Assembly (NCBI RefSeq): GCF_023702125.1 | Contig: NZ_CP098415.1 | Location: 2,728,001-2,792,000 of the forward strand | From: Halorubrum hochsteinianum | Lineage (GTDB): Archaea; Halobacteriota; Halobacteria; Halobacteriales; Haloferacaceae | DNA length: 64,000 nt | Direction of reading: 5' to 3' | Part shown: positions 18,607 to 26,504 of the stretch, in pieces | Layout of the letters: each line of letters begins with the position of its first letter | Position numbering within the stretch: position 1 is the stretch's first letter | Notes under the pieces: model-generated | Database searches by the model: none | The model's input: the letters and a program-made list of their open reading frames with translations, nothing else | Told to the model about the DNA's origin: nothing | Program-made: the position numbers and the translations under genes

Positions 18607-20107
18607 TCGCCTCGGTGCCGGCTTCCTCGCGGCCGCCTGCGTCGTCGCGGTGATCGCGGCCGCGCTCGCCGTCGCGCTCCCGGTGGCCGGGTCCGGTACC
18701 GCGGACGCGGGCGACGCGAGCGACGCGGCCGCCGCTCCGAACGCGTCGGGCGCTCCCGGCCTCGACGTCGCGACCGGCGTGGCGGCGACGGGCGTGACCG
18801 CGCCCGACCGCGACGGGACCGCGACGCTCGACGGCGAGTCGTTCGCGTCGGCGCAGGCGGCGGTCGACGCCGCCGAGCCGGGCGATACGGTCGTCCTCGA
18901 CGGGCGGTTCGACGAGCGCGTGAACGCGAGCGTCGACGGCCTGCGGCTCGTCGCGAGCGACGCCGGCGCGGTCATCGACGGCGGCGGCGAGGGACGCGTG
19001 CTCACCGTGAGCGGCGAGAACGTCACCGTCTCCGGCGTCTGGCTCCGCGCGTCCGGCAGCGACCTCGACACCGAGGACGCCGGCGTCTTCGTCTCCGGGG
19101 ACAGCGCCCGGATCGAGTCGGTCCGCATTACCGACACCGCGTACGGGATCTGGATCGATTCGGCCGACGAGGCCGTGATCGAGGACGTCCGGATCGACGG
19201 CCGCGGGGAGGTGTTCCCGCGGACCGACCGCGGCAACGGGATCCACCTGTACGAGACGACGGGGACGGTCGTCCGCGACAGCGAGATCGCGGACACCCGC
19301 GACGGGATCTACTTCTCGTGGGCGACGGACGTCCTCGCGGAGAACAACACGATCCGGAACGCGCGGTACGGCGTCCACTACATGTACTCGGACGACAACC
19401 GCCTCGTCGACAACGTCGCGGCCGACAACGGCGTCGGCTACGCGCTGATGGTGAGCGACGGGCTGACGGTGCGGAACAACACCGCCCTGCGCAACGACGA
19501 CAGCAGCGGCCACGGGATCATGGCCAAAGACATCGAAGAGTCGACGATCGCCGGCAACCACTTCGTCGCGAACCGGAACGGCCTGTACCTCTACAACGCG
19601 CAGGGGAACCGGCTCGTCGACAACTTGGTCTACCGCAACGGAGTCGGGATCCACAGCGCCGCCGAGAGCGGGAGCGAGGTCGTCGCGGGCAACAGCTTCG
19701 TCCGTAACGACCGGGCGGTCGAGACCGTGCGGAACTCGCTCGTCGCGTGGAACGGCACCGACCGCGGCAACTACTGGTCGGGCGCTCGCGTCGCCGACCG
19801 CGACGGCGACGGCGTCAGCGAGATCCGACACCGGCCGATAGGGATCGTCGAGAACCTCGTGGCCGACCACCCGCAGGCCGCGGCGTTCGCCAGTAGCCCG
19901 GCGTTCGAGGCGGTCCGGATGGCGGAGGGCTCCTTCCCGGTGATCGAGACGCCGGGCGTCATCGACCGGCACCCGCTCGTCGAGCCGAACCACGACTGGC
20001 GCGCCTACGAGCCGGACGGCGGGACGAACGCCGGCGACGGAGCGAACGCCGGCGACGAGGGGACTCGCGCCGCGAACCGAACCGCGGACACGGAGGACAC
20101 ACCATGA
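18596..20107 (+). CDS. nosD: Copper-site assembly protein NosD
   Basis: The 503-residue protein starts with a signal peptide (FLAAACVVAVIAAALAVALP). It then forms a right-handed beta-helix with many short repeats of the type N-x-hydrophobic-x-x-N (ENNTIRNARYGVHY, DNRLVDNVAADNGVGYALMV, GNHFVANRNGLYLYNAQGN). NosD works with the NosF/NosY ABC transporter to supply sulfur or copper for the CuZ cluster of NosZ. The ATG at 18596 is preferred; a GTG two codons earlier is possible. A transmembrane anchor is not obvious at the C-terminus, which is acidic. Confidence 0.93.
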   Translation: MPDDRLGAGFLAAACVVAVIAAALAVALPVAGSGTADAGDASDAAAAPNASGAPGLDVATGVAATGVTAPDRDGTATLDGESFASAQAAVDAAEPGDTVVLDGRFDERVNASVDGLRLVASDAGAVIDGGGEGRVLTVSGENVTVSGVWLRASGSDLDTEDAGVFVSGDSARIESVRITDTAYGIWIDSADEAVIEDVRIDGRGEVFPRTDRGNGIHLYETTGTVVRDSEIADTRDGIYFSWATDVLAENNTIRNARYGVHYMYSDDNRLVDNVAADNGVGYALMVSDGLTVRNNTALRNDDSSGHGIMAKDIEESTIAGNHFVANRNGLYLYNAQGNRLVDNLVYRNGVGIHSAAESGSEVVAGNSFVRNDRAVETVRNSLVAWNGTDRGNYWSGARVADRDGDGVSEIRHRPIGIVENLVADHPQAAAFASSPAFEAVRMAEGSFPVIETPGVIDRHPLVEPNHDWRAYEPDGGTNAGDGANAGDEGTRAANRTADTEDTP

Positions 20108-20910
20108 GAATCGAGGCGACCGACGTGCGGAAGACGTACGGGGACGTGACCGCGCTCGACGGGCTCTCGCTCTCGATTCCGAGCGGGTCGACGTTCGGGA
20201 TCATCGGCACCAACGGGGCCGGGAAGTCGACGCTGTTCCGGCTGCTCGTCGGCCACGACCGGCCGGACGCCGGGACCGTCAGCGTCGGCGGGGTTGACGT
20301 GACCGAGGACGGGCGGCAGGTTCGCGAGTGCGTCGGCTACCTCCCAGAGCACGTCGGCTTCCCGGACGGGCTCACCGGCCGGGAGGTGCTGGGAGTCCAC
20401 CGGGCGATCCGCGGGCTCCCGAGGGACGGCCGGACGGCCGAGGCGATCGAGCGGGTCGGCCTCACCGCCGCCGAGGCGGACCGCCGCGTCTCGGGCTACT
20501 CGAACGGGATGTGCCGCCGGCTCGGGCTGGCGACGGTGCTTCTGCCCGACCCGGACGTGCTGATCCTCGACGAGCCGACCGCGGGGCTCGACCCCCGCGG
20601 CGTCGACGAGTTCCACGCCATCGTCGAGGGGATCGCGACCGAGACCGACGCGACGGTGGTGTTCTGCTCGCACGTGCTCGGCGAGGTCGAGCGGCTCTGG
20701 GACCGCGCGGCCGTCCTCCATGCCCGTCGCGTGCGCGCCTCGGGTCCCGTCGACGAACTGGCGGCTGCCGAGACCGAAGGAGCCGCCGAACCCGACGGCG
20801 ACGAGGCTGGTGAGACGGGTCGCGACGGCCTCCGAGCCGCGTTCAGAGAAGCCGTCGGCGACGACGCGGCGCGCCGTTCCACGGCCGATCGCGAGGAGGT
20901 GGCACCATGA
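20104..20910 (+). CDS. nosF: ABC transporter ATPase NosF
   Basis: This 268-residue ATP-binding subunit has Walker A GTNGAGKST (residues 35-43), the signature-like SGYSNGMCRRLGLA and Walker B LILDEPTAGLDP with the H-loop CSHVLGEVE. It powers the NosY permease that feeds the NosD maturation step. It starts in an ATGA overlap with nosD and ends in another with nosY, so translation is coupled. The signature motif is SGYSNGM rather than LSGGQ, as in other NosF proteins. Confidence 0.92.
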   Translation: MRIEATDVRKTYGDVTALDGLSLSIPSGSTFGIIGTNGAGKSTLFRLLVGHDRPDAGTVSVGGVDVTEDGRQVRECVGYLPEHVGFPDGLTGREVLGVHRAIRGLPRDGRTAEAIERVGLTAAEADRRVSGYSNGMCRRLGLATVLLPDPDVLILDEPTAGLDPRGVDEFHAIVEGIATETDATVVFCSHVLGEVERLWDRAAVLHARRVRASGPVDELAAAETEGAAEPDGDEAGETGRDGLRAAFREAVGDDAARRSTADREEVAP

Positions 20911-21893
20911 GCGACCCGACCGGCCGGTCCGACGGCGAGTCGGAACGGACTCGACCCGACGGCGGGCACCCGGACGCGGCGGCCGCGGTCGGCGCGCTCG
21001 ACGCCGACACCGACTCGGAGGTCTCGGACCCCGAGCGGAGGGAGACCGTCGAGCCGACCGAAGCGGGGACCGCGGACGGCACCCGAGACGCGCTCCGACA
21101 CGTCTTCGTCGTCGCCGTCACCGAGTACCGGCTGGCGGTCCGGAGCCGGTGGGCGCTCGCGCTGACCGGGCTGTTCGTCGTCTTCGGCGGAGTGATGATG
21201 ACGTTCAGCGGCTCCGCGGTCGGCCCGGCGGGGGCCGAGCGCGTCGTCGCGTCGCTGACGAGCCTCGCCGCCTACCTCGTCCCGCTCGCGGCGCTCGCGT
21301 TGGGCTACGACGCAATCGTCGGCCGCGAGGACGAGGGGTGGCTCGCGGTCGTGTTCTCGCTGCCGGTCCGCCGGAGCGAGGTCGTCGCCGGGACCTACCT
21401 CGGACGAGGTGCCGTGCTGACGGGCGCGACGCTCCTCGGGTTCGCCTTCAGCGGCGCGCTGATCGCCCGCGAGTTCGGGGTCGGCGCGCTGTCCGGGTTC
21501 CTCGGGTTCCTCGGCGGCGCGGTCGCCGTCGGGGCCGCGTTCCTCTCGGTCGCGACCCTGCTGTCGACCGTCGCCCGCGAGAAGACCCACGCGCTCGGCG
21601 CGTCGCTGCTGGTGTGGGTGTGGTTCGTGTTAGCCCACGACCTGCTCGCGCTCGGCGTCGTCGCGGCCGTCGAACTCCCAGACGCCGCGCTGTCGGCGCT
21701 TGTCCTCTCGAACCCGGTGAGCGCGTTCCGCGTGCTCGTATTGAGCGGACTGGGCACGACGGCCGGCGGCGGATTCACCGCCGTCCTCGCCGGCAGCGGC
21801 CTCTCGACGCTCTCGTTGTCGCTCGCGCTCGTCGCGTGGTGCGTCGCCCCGCTCCTCGTCGCGGCGCGGCTGGTCCGGCGGCGACGGCTCTGA
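20907..21893 (+). CDS. nosY: ABC transporter permease NosY
   Basis: The 328-residue product has a long acidic N-terminal region (about 60 residues) followed by six hydrophobic segments, among them WALALTGLFVVFGGVMM, RVVASLTSLAAYLVPLAALA and LVWVWFVLAHDLLALG. The loop EDEGWLAVVFSLPVRRSEVV is typical of ABC-2 type permeases. It is the membrane partner of NosF. No nosL follows in this window, so the copper chaperone must be elsewhere or be replaced. Confidence 0.9.
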   Translation: MSDPTGRSDGESERTRPDGGHPDAAAAVGALDADTDSEVSDPERRETVEPTEAGTADGTRDALRHVFVVAVTEYRLAVRSRWALALTGLFVVFGGVMMTFSGSAVGPAGAERVVASLTSLAAYLVPLAALALGYDAIVGREDEGWLAVVFSLPVRRSEVVAGTYLGRGAVLTGATLLGFAFSGALIAREFGVGALSGFLGFLGGAVAVGAAFLSVATLLSTVAREKTHALGASLLVWVWFVLAHDLLALGVVAAVELPDAALSALVLSNPVSAFRVLVLSGLGTTAGGGFTAVLAGSGLSTLSLSLALVAWCVAPLLVAARLVRRRRL

Positions 21894-21961
21894 GCGCCGT
21901 CGGACGGTCCCGGTTTTCGACTCCGGTGGAACTATCTGACATACGGTCGGAACTGACGGTG

Positions 21962-22192
21962 ATGCCCTCCGAAACGGACGAACTGCTCGAATCGATCCGC
22001 CGTCTCCTCTGGGTCCTCGTGTTCCTGCTCAGCCTCGGCGTCGCGGCGGTCGGCGACGTCGCCGTCGCGGTCCGCGGCTACGAGACGCTAATAGCGACCG
22101 TCGCCCGCGCGACGGGAAGCCTGACGATCCTCGGGATGCTCGTCTTCCTCCTCTCGGAGCTGTTCCGGATCGAACCGGAGGAAGGGAACTGA
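21962..22192 (+). CDS. Small membrane protein behind the nos operon
   Basis: This 76-residue protein has two hydrophobic helices (LLWVLVFLLSLGVAAVGDVA and LTILGMLVFLLSELF) with a short acidic N-terminus (MPSETDELLESIRR). It starts 68 bases after nosY on the same strand, too far for certain co-transcription. I do not recognise it. The similar two-helix organisation could serve as a small regulator or quinone-side subunit, but the sequence gives no sign of cofactor ligands. Confidence 0.65.
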   Translation: MPSETDELLESIRRLLWVLVFLLSLGVAAVGDVAVAVRGYETLIATVARATGSLTILGMLVFLLSELFRIEPEEGN

Positions 22193-22236
22193 ACGGAAGG
22201 AACTCGGAGCCTGACGGAGACGATCTGGAAGGCCGC

Positions 22237-22851
22237 TCACTGAATCCGCTCGATCCCGTCGTCCTCGGGCGACTCGAAGCCGACGGGGCGGCGCGGGAGG
22301 TCGTCGACGAACTCCCGGACGATGGTGCGCTCGACGCGCTGGAGCACCTCGCTGCAGGTCGACTTCGCGATGCCGACGTGGTCGGCGACCTCCGTGAGCG
22401 TGGTCTCCCGGGGCACGTCGTAGTAGCCGCGGTCGACCGCCTCGAAGAGGACCTCGCGCTGGCGCTCCGTGAGCGACCCGCCGGGGTTCACGCGCTTTTG
22501 GACGTACTCGACCTCGAAGTCGGCCCCCACGTCGCGGATCTCGACCGGCATCTCGATGGGAACCCCCGCCCGCTTGGCGACGGTCTGGAGCAGCGGGACG
22601 AGCGCCTCCACCTGAACGGTGATCATCCCGTCGTCCTCGGCCATCACCGAGGAGTGCGTGATCGTGTCGTGGTCCGCGATCGCGTCGAGAATCGGGTCCG
22701 TGTCGTCGGCGGTGACCCGGACCAGCGCGAACCCCGCGCCGTCGTCGGGCGTCGCCGTCAACACCTGGAACCGCGCGTCCGGGAACTCCCGCGAGACGTC
22801 GCCGACCCACGGGCCGTCCGGGATGTCCACGCGGAGGCGTGCCTGTGCCAT
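22237..22851 (-). CDS. Bat-type (HTH_10) transcriptional regulator
   Basis: The 204-residue protein has an N-terminal sensor-like region (to about residue 135) and a C-terminal helix-turn-helix of the HTH_10 type: LTERQREVLFEAVDRGYYDVPRE, then LTEVADHVGIAKSTCSEVLQ. This class controls many respiratory systems in haloarchaea, including NarO and DmsR. Unlike those as I recall them, this protein has no Cys cluster in its N-terminus; the only Cys is in the recognition-helix area. It faces away from the DUF2249 gene, with the shared palindrome at 22913-22924 between them, and points towards the nos operon, which makes it a candidate regulator of both. Confidence 0.88.
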   Translation of the reverse strand: MAQARLRVDIPDGPWVGDVSREFPDARFQVLTATPDDGAGFALVRVTADDTDPILDAIADHDTITHSSVMAEDDGMITVQVEALVPLLQTVAKRAGVPIEMPVEIRDVGADFEVEYVQKRVNPGGSLTERQREVLFEAVDRGYYDVPRETTLTEVADHVGIAKSTCSEVLQRVERTIVREFVDDLPRRPVGFESPEDDGIERIQ

Positions 22852-22912
22852 GCGCGCCCGTTCGGTTCCGGCGTGGAAGTACCTTCGGCTCCGCGGTCGT
22901 CGGAATCGAGCG

Positions 22913-22924
22913 GGAACATGTTCG
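22913..22924. promoter_or_regulatory. Inverted repeat GGAAC-AT-GTTCG between the Bat-type and DUF2249 genes
   Basis: The core GAACATGTTC (22914-22923) is a perfect palindrome 62 bases before the regulator start and about 40 bases before the DUF2249 start. It shares GAAC-N2-GTTCG with the repeat upstream of nosZ. Confidence 0.55.
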
Positions 22925-22962
22925 TCACAAACGACCCGGGGACGGGGCCCGTCCCTTCGAGT

Positions 22963-23346
22963 ATGGCATCCGAGACCGGTGATCCGGCGGCGATCGAACG
23001 GGCGCTGGCCGAGCGGACGGACGCCCCCGCGGGCGGGGAGACGGTCTCCCTCGACGTCCGCGACCTGGGGCCGCCGAAACCGCTCCGCGAGACGCTCGAA
23101 CGCGTCGAGACGCTCGGCGGCGACGACGTGTTGGTCCAGTACAACGACCGAACGCCGCAGTTCCTCTTCCCGAAACTCGACGACCGCGGGTTCGCGTACG
23201 CCCCGGTCGAGACCGACGCGACCGACGCGGTCGTCACGGCGATCTGGCCCGCGGACGGCGAGGGCGGCGTCTCGGCGAGCGACGGGGCGGCGTCGGGCGG
23301 CCCCGGCGCGACGGATCCGTCTCCGGGCAGCGCGTCGAACCCGTAA
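22963..23346 (+). CDS. DUF2249 domain protein
   Basis: This 127-residue protein carries one DUF2249 domain: VSLDVRDLGPPKPLRETLER, LVQYNDRTPQFLFPKL and a final ATP/GTP-free Ala/Gly-rich tail. The fold resembles TusA-like proteins, but no CPxP is present. DUF2249 proteins often accompany denitrification and nitric-oxide genes. The ATG at 22963 is chosen because the frame upstream is promoter sequence. It is divergent from the Bat-type regulator. Confidence 0.8.
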   Translation: MASETGDPAAIERALAERTDAPAGGETVSLDVRDLGPPKPLRETLERVETLGGDDVLVQYNDRTPQFLFPKLDDRGFAYAPVETDATDAVVTAIWPADGEGGVSASDGAASGGPGATDPSPGSASNP

Positions 23347-23832
23347 TACTGAGTTCTTCTTCGGTCGTTTTCCTCAGCTGGTATATCATAATATTGAGGC
23401 CGTACCGGTCGCCAGAGCGCGTCTGCTTATGGATCGCTGATCGACAAGACCGCCACCGAAGCCCCAGCCGCGAGGACTCGCGCGACTCGCTGCGCTCCTC
23501 ACTCGTTCGCGTTGCTCACTCGCTGCGGTGCTTGCGTCGTCGTGCGTCGTCCTCGCGGCTGCCCCTTCGAGCCCCGCCCCGCACAGCCCTCACGCCTCCC
23601 CAACCTCGTCGGCGGCTCCCAACGGTCGCCGCCGACTCCCTCGCGCGTGCTGCTCGGCCGCGAGTGCGGCCTCGCAGGCACGCGCCACCGCACCGGGATC
23701 CATCGTCTCCACTCCCCCTCGATCCAGCGCCTCTGACCTCTGATCCGACCGGCCGATTCCCCCCGACGGGAACCGGGGGAACACGTTCGGGAACGTCCCC
23801 AAACGGATCGGGACCGTAGCCGGGGGTGAGCG
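23347..23832. other. Intergenic stretch with a low-complexity, repeat-like core
   Basis: Positions 23440-23710 have skewed composition with repeated CTCGCTGCG/CACTCGTTCGCG and CGTCGTCGTGCGTCGTC segments, then a CCTCCCC/TCGCGCGTGCTGCTCGG block. No convincing protein frame lies here. It resembles intergenic sequence I associate with dispersed repeats in Halorubrum genomes, but only one copy is in this window. The promoter-proximal end holds the palindrome at 23778-23789. Confidence 0.4.
23778..23789. promoter_or_regulatory. Inverted repeat GGAAC-AC-GTTCG upstream of the radical SAM gene
   Basis: Third copy of the GAAC-N2-GTTCG motif, 43 bases before the ATG at 23833. Confidence 0.5.
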
Positions 23833-24942
23833 ATGTTCGACGACCTCGACACGGACCGGCGGCCGCTGGTCCTCGTCTGGGAGGTCACGCGGGCCTGCGG
23901 GCTGGCGTGCCGCCACTGCCGCGCCGACGCGCAGCCGCGGCGACACCCCGACGAGCTGACGACCGCGGAGGGGAAGCGACTGTTGGAGGACGCCGCCGAG
24001 TTCGGCGACGGACAGCTGGTCGTCCTCTCCGGCGGCGACCCGCTCGCCCGCGACGACCTCACGGAGCTGGTCGCGCACGGCGACGACCTCGGGTTGCGGA
24101 TGACGATCACGCCGAGCGGGACGCGGTCGCTCACCCCCGAGCGCGTCCGCGACCTCGGCGACGCCGGGATCGCGCGGATGGCGCTCAGCCTCGACGGCTC
24201 GACGCGCGAGCGCCACGACGCGTTCCGCGGCGAGGAGAGCTACGCGGACACCGTCGAGGCCGCTCACGCCGCGCGCGACGCCGGCATCCCGCTCCAGGTC
24301 AACACCACCGTCTGCGCGGACACGGTCGACGACCTCCCGGCGATCCGCGACCGCGTCCGCGAACTGGGCGCGGTCCTCTGGAGCGTCTTCTTCCTCGTCC
24401 CGGTCGGTCGCGGCCGCGTCCTCGATCCCGTGTCGCCCGAGCGCGCCGAGGACGTGATGGCGTGGCTCCACGAGGTCTCCGACGAGGAGCGGTTCGGCGT
24501 CAAGACCACCGAGGCCCCCTTCTACCGCCGCGTCGGCATCGACCGGGCGTCGGACGGCGAGCCGGACGGGGCCGCGAAGCGCCGCGGCGGGATCACGGCC
24601 GGGCGCGGGTTCGCGTTCGTCAGCCACACCGGGGAGGTGTACCCGTCCGGGTTCCTGCCCGAGCCGGCCGGCGACGTCCGCGAGCGGTCCGTCGTCGACG
24701 TGTACCGGAACGCGGACCTGTTCGAGTCGCTGCGCGACCCCGACGGGTTCTCGGGGAAGTGCGGTGCCTGCGAGTTCCGGCACGTCTGCGGCGGGAGCCG
24801 GTCGCGGGCGTACGCCGCCACCGGCGACCCGACCGGCAGCGACCCCCTCTGTCCGTACGTCCCGGAGGGGTACGACGGCCCGCTCCCGGAGCGGCAGCGC
24901 GGCGAGACCGCCGACGGCGACCGCCCGGAACCGGCGGACTGA
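23833..24942 (+). CDS. Radical SAM/SPASM protein, heme-maturation-like
   Basis: This 369-residue enzyme has the radical SAM motif CGLACRHC near residues 22-29 and a C-terminal SPASM-type cluster (CGACEFRHVCGGSRSRAY, then a final Cys in LCPYVPEGY). It resembles the AhbC/AhbD/NirJ branch of haloarchaeal heme-synthesis enzymes and related TIGR04053 proteins; the sequence does not tell which. A conserved VFFLVPVGRGRVLDP segment fits that group. The location beside nos, under the same palindrome, suggests a role in a heme or cofactor needed under oxygen limitation. Confidence 0.82.
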   Translation: MFDDLDTDRRPLVLVWEVTRACGLACRHCRADAQPRRHPDELTTAEGKRLLEDAAEFGDGQLVVLSGGDPLARDDLTELVAHGDDLGLRMTITPSGTRSLTPERVRDLGDAGIARMALSLDGSTRERHDAFRGEESYADTVEAAHAARDAGIPLQVNTTVCADTVDDLPAIRDRVRELGAVLWSVFFLVPVGRGRVLDPVSPERAEDVMAWLHEVSDEERFGVKTTEAPFYRRVGIDRASDGEPDGAAKRRGGITAGRGFAFVSHTGEVYPSGFLPEPAGDVRERSVVDVYRNADLFESLRDPDGFSGKCGACEFRHVCGGSRSRAYAATGDPTGSDPLCPYVPEGYDGPLPERQRGETADGDRPEPAD

Positions 24943-24959
24943 ACCCCAAAACGACCGAC

Positions 24960-26348
24960 TCAGGCGTACGCCTCGAACTCCTTGCCGAACGCGAGGAAGT
25001 AACCGGTTCCGGCGACGCCGATGACGGCCGCGACGGTGAACGCCACCTCGGGGCTGACGAAGTCCCACAGGTAGCCGCCGACGGCGGCGCTCGGGATGAC
25101 GACGGTGTTCCGGATCAGGTAGTAGGTCCCGGTGACGCGCCCCCCGGCCCCCCGCTCCGCCGGCCCGACGATCAGCGCCTTGTGCGACGGCAGCCCGGCG
25201 AAGCGCAGCCCGGAGAACGCGAAGACGGCGACCATCACCGCCCACAGCGGCAGGGCCGACCCCGCCAGCGTCGGCGCGTAGATCAGCACGACCGGGAAGA
25301 CGGCGTACACCGCGAAGCCGACCGCGACCACCGGCTTGAGTCCGACCCGCTCCGCGAGCTTCGAGGCCGGGACCATGATCAGCAGCGCGACGAGCATCTC
25401 GACGCCGAGGAGGTAGCCGAAGAACGCCTGCGGCGAGAGGTCCACGCCGTACGAGAACCCGCCGAGCGCGACCGTGGCGTCCAGCCCCACCTCGAAGAAC
25501 TGCGTGACGACCAGCACGAAGAACACGTACACCATCCCGTTGGCGAACCGCACGAGCGTGTCGCCGACGAGCAGCGGGCGGAGCGGCTCCGGCATCTCGC
25601 GGAGGTCCGACCGGATCTGGTCGAGTCCCGAGAACGAGTCGCCGATGGAGTCGTCGCTCGCGTCGTAGCGGAGGTGTTGGACGAGCGTGCCGAGCGCGCC
25701 GAAGACGACCGCGACCGCGAGGACGAACTGGAAGCTCACGGTGAAGTCGGCGCGCAGGCCGATGAGGACGGCCGCCAGCACCGGCCCGACGAGGAACGCC
25801 GTCCGCCGGAACGTCTCCGTGCTGGCGAACCCCGCTGCCAACCTGGAGGGGGCCGTCGCCTGCTTGACCACCGCGAACGTCGCGCCGAGGCCGAACGACT
25901 TCCACGCCTGCGCCAGAACGAGCCCGACGAAGATCCACACCCACGGTTCGACGGTGACGCCGGCGACGGTGACCGCGCCGACGCCCGGCGCGACGAGCCA
26001 GACGAGGAAGCCGACGGTCGACAGCAGACCGAAGAGGGTCAGCGCGTACCGGGAGCCGAGGCGGTCCGAGACCGCGCCGCCGGGGTACGGGTACAGCGCC
26101 GAGATGACGTTCCCGAACGTGCCGAACAGGCCGATGACGAACCCGGACGCCCCCAAGGCGACCATGTACTCGGGGAGGAAGCGGTTCGTCATCTGGAACC
26201 CCAGACTGAACGCGAACATCGCGACCGATAAGACGAGCACGTCGCGCTCCAGCGCGAAGAACTGCCGGAAGCCGTCCAGCGCGTCCGGAGTTCCCCCGTC
26301 GTCAGCGCCGCCGTTCGTCGCGTCAGAACCCTCCTCGCCGTCGGTCAC
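24960..26348 (-). CDS. Major facilitator superfamily transporter
   Basis: The 462-residue product has about 12 hydrophobic segments and an MFS-type loop (PYPGGAVSDRLGSRYA). Its acidic N-terminus (MTDGEEGSDATNGGADDGG) is cytoplasmic. The substrate is not apparent. It is convergent with the radical SAM gene (17-bp gap) and starts at GTG 26348. Such transporters are often drug or metabolite exporters in haloarchaea. Confidence 0.82.
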   Translation of the reverse strand: MTDGEEGSDATNGGADDGGTPDALDGFRQFFALERDVLVLSVAMFAFSLGFQMTNRFLPEYMVALGASGFVIGLFGTFGNVISALYPYPGGAVSDRLGSRYALTLFGLLSTVGFLVWLVAPGVGAVTVAGVTVEPWVWIFVGLVLAQAWKSFGLGATFAVVKQATAPSRLAAGFASTETFRRTAFLVGPVLAAVLIGLRADFTVSFQFVLAVAVVFGALGTLVQHLRYDASDDSIGDSFSGLDQIRSDLREMPEPLRPLLVGDTLVRFANGMVYVFFVLVVTQFFEVGLDATVALGGFSYGVDLSPQAFFGYLLGVEMLVALLIMVPASKLAERVGLKPVVAVGFAVYAVFPVVLIYAPTLAGSALPLWAVMVAVFAFSGLRFAGLPSHKALIVGPAERGAGGRVTGTYYLIRNTVVIPSAAVGGYLWDFVSPEVAFTVAAVIGVAGTGYFLAFGKEFEAYA

Positions 26349-26504
26349 CGAACCCCCTCCGTGGTCGTCGAACGGTCGGACCCGTCGACCCCGCGTCGGC
26401 TGGCCGATTCGGGTGCGAGAACCATACGCGTCGTGCGGTTCGCGCCGGCAAAAAATTACCTCGTCGGACCGGCGGCGGTCGCGTCTCGCCTCTGCGGGCC
26501 CGAC

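Noticed and set aside
23590-26231. Two long open frames, one on each strand, across the radical SAM and MFS genes
   Set aside because: They are shadows of the two real genes; the residues are Arg/Gly/Pro-rich and show no domain.
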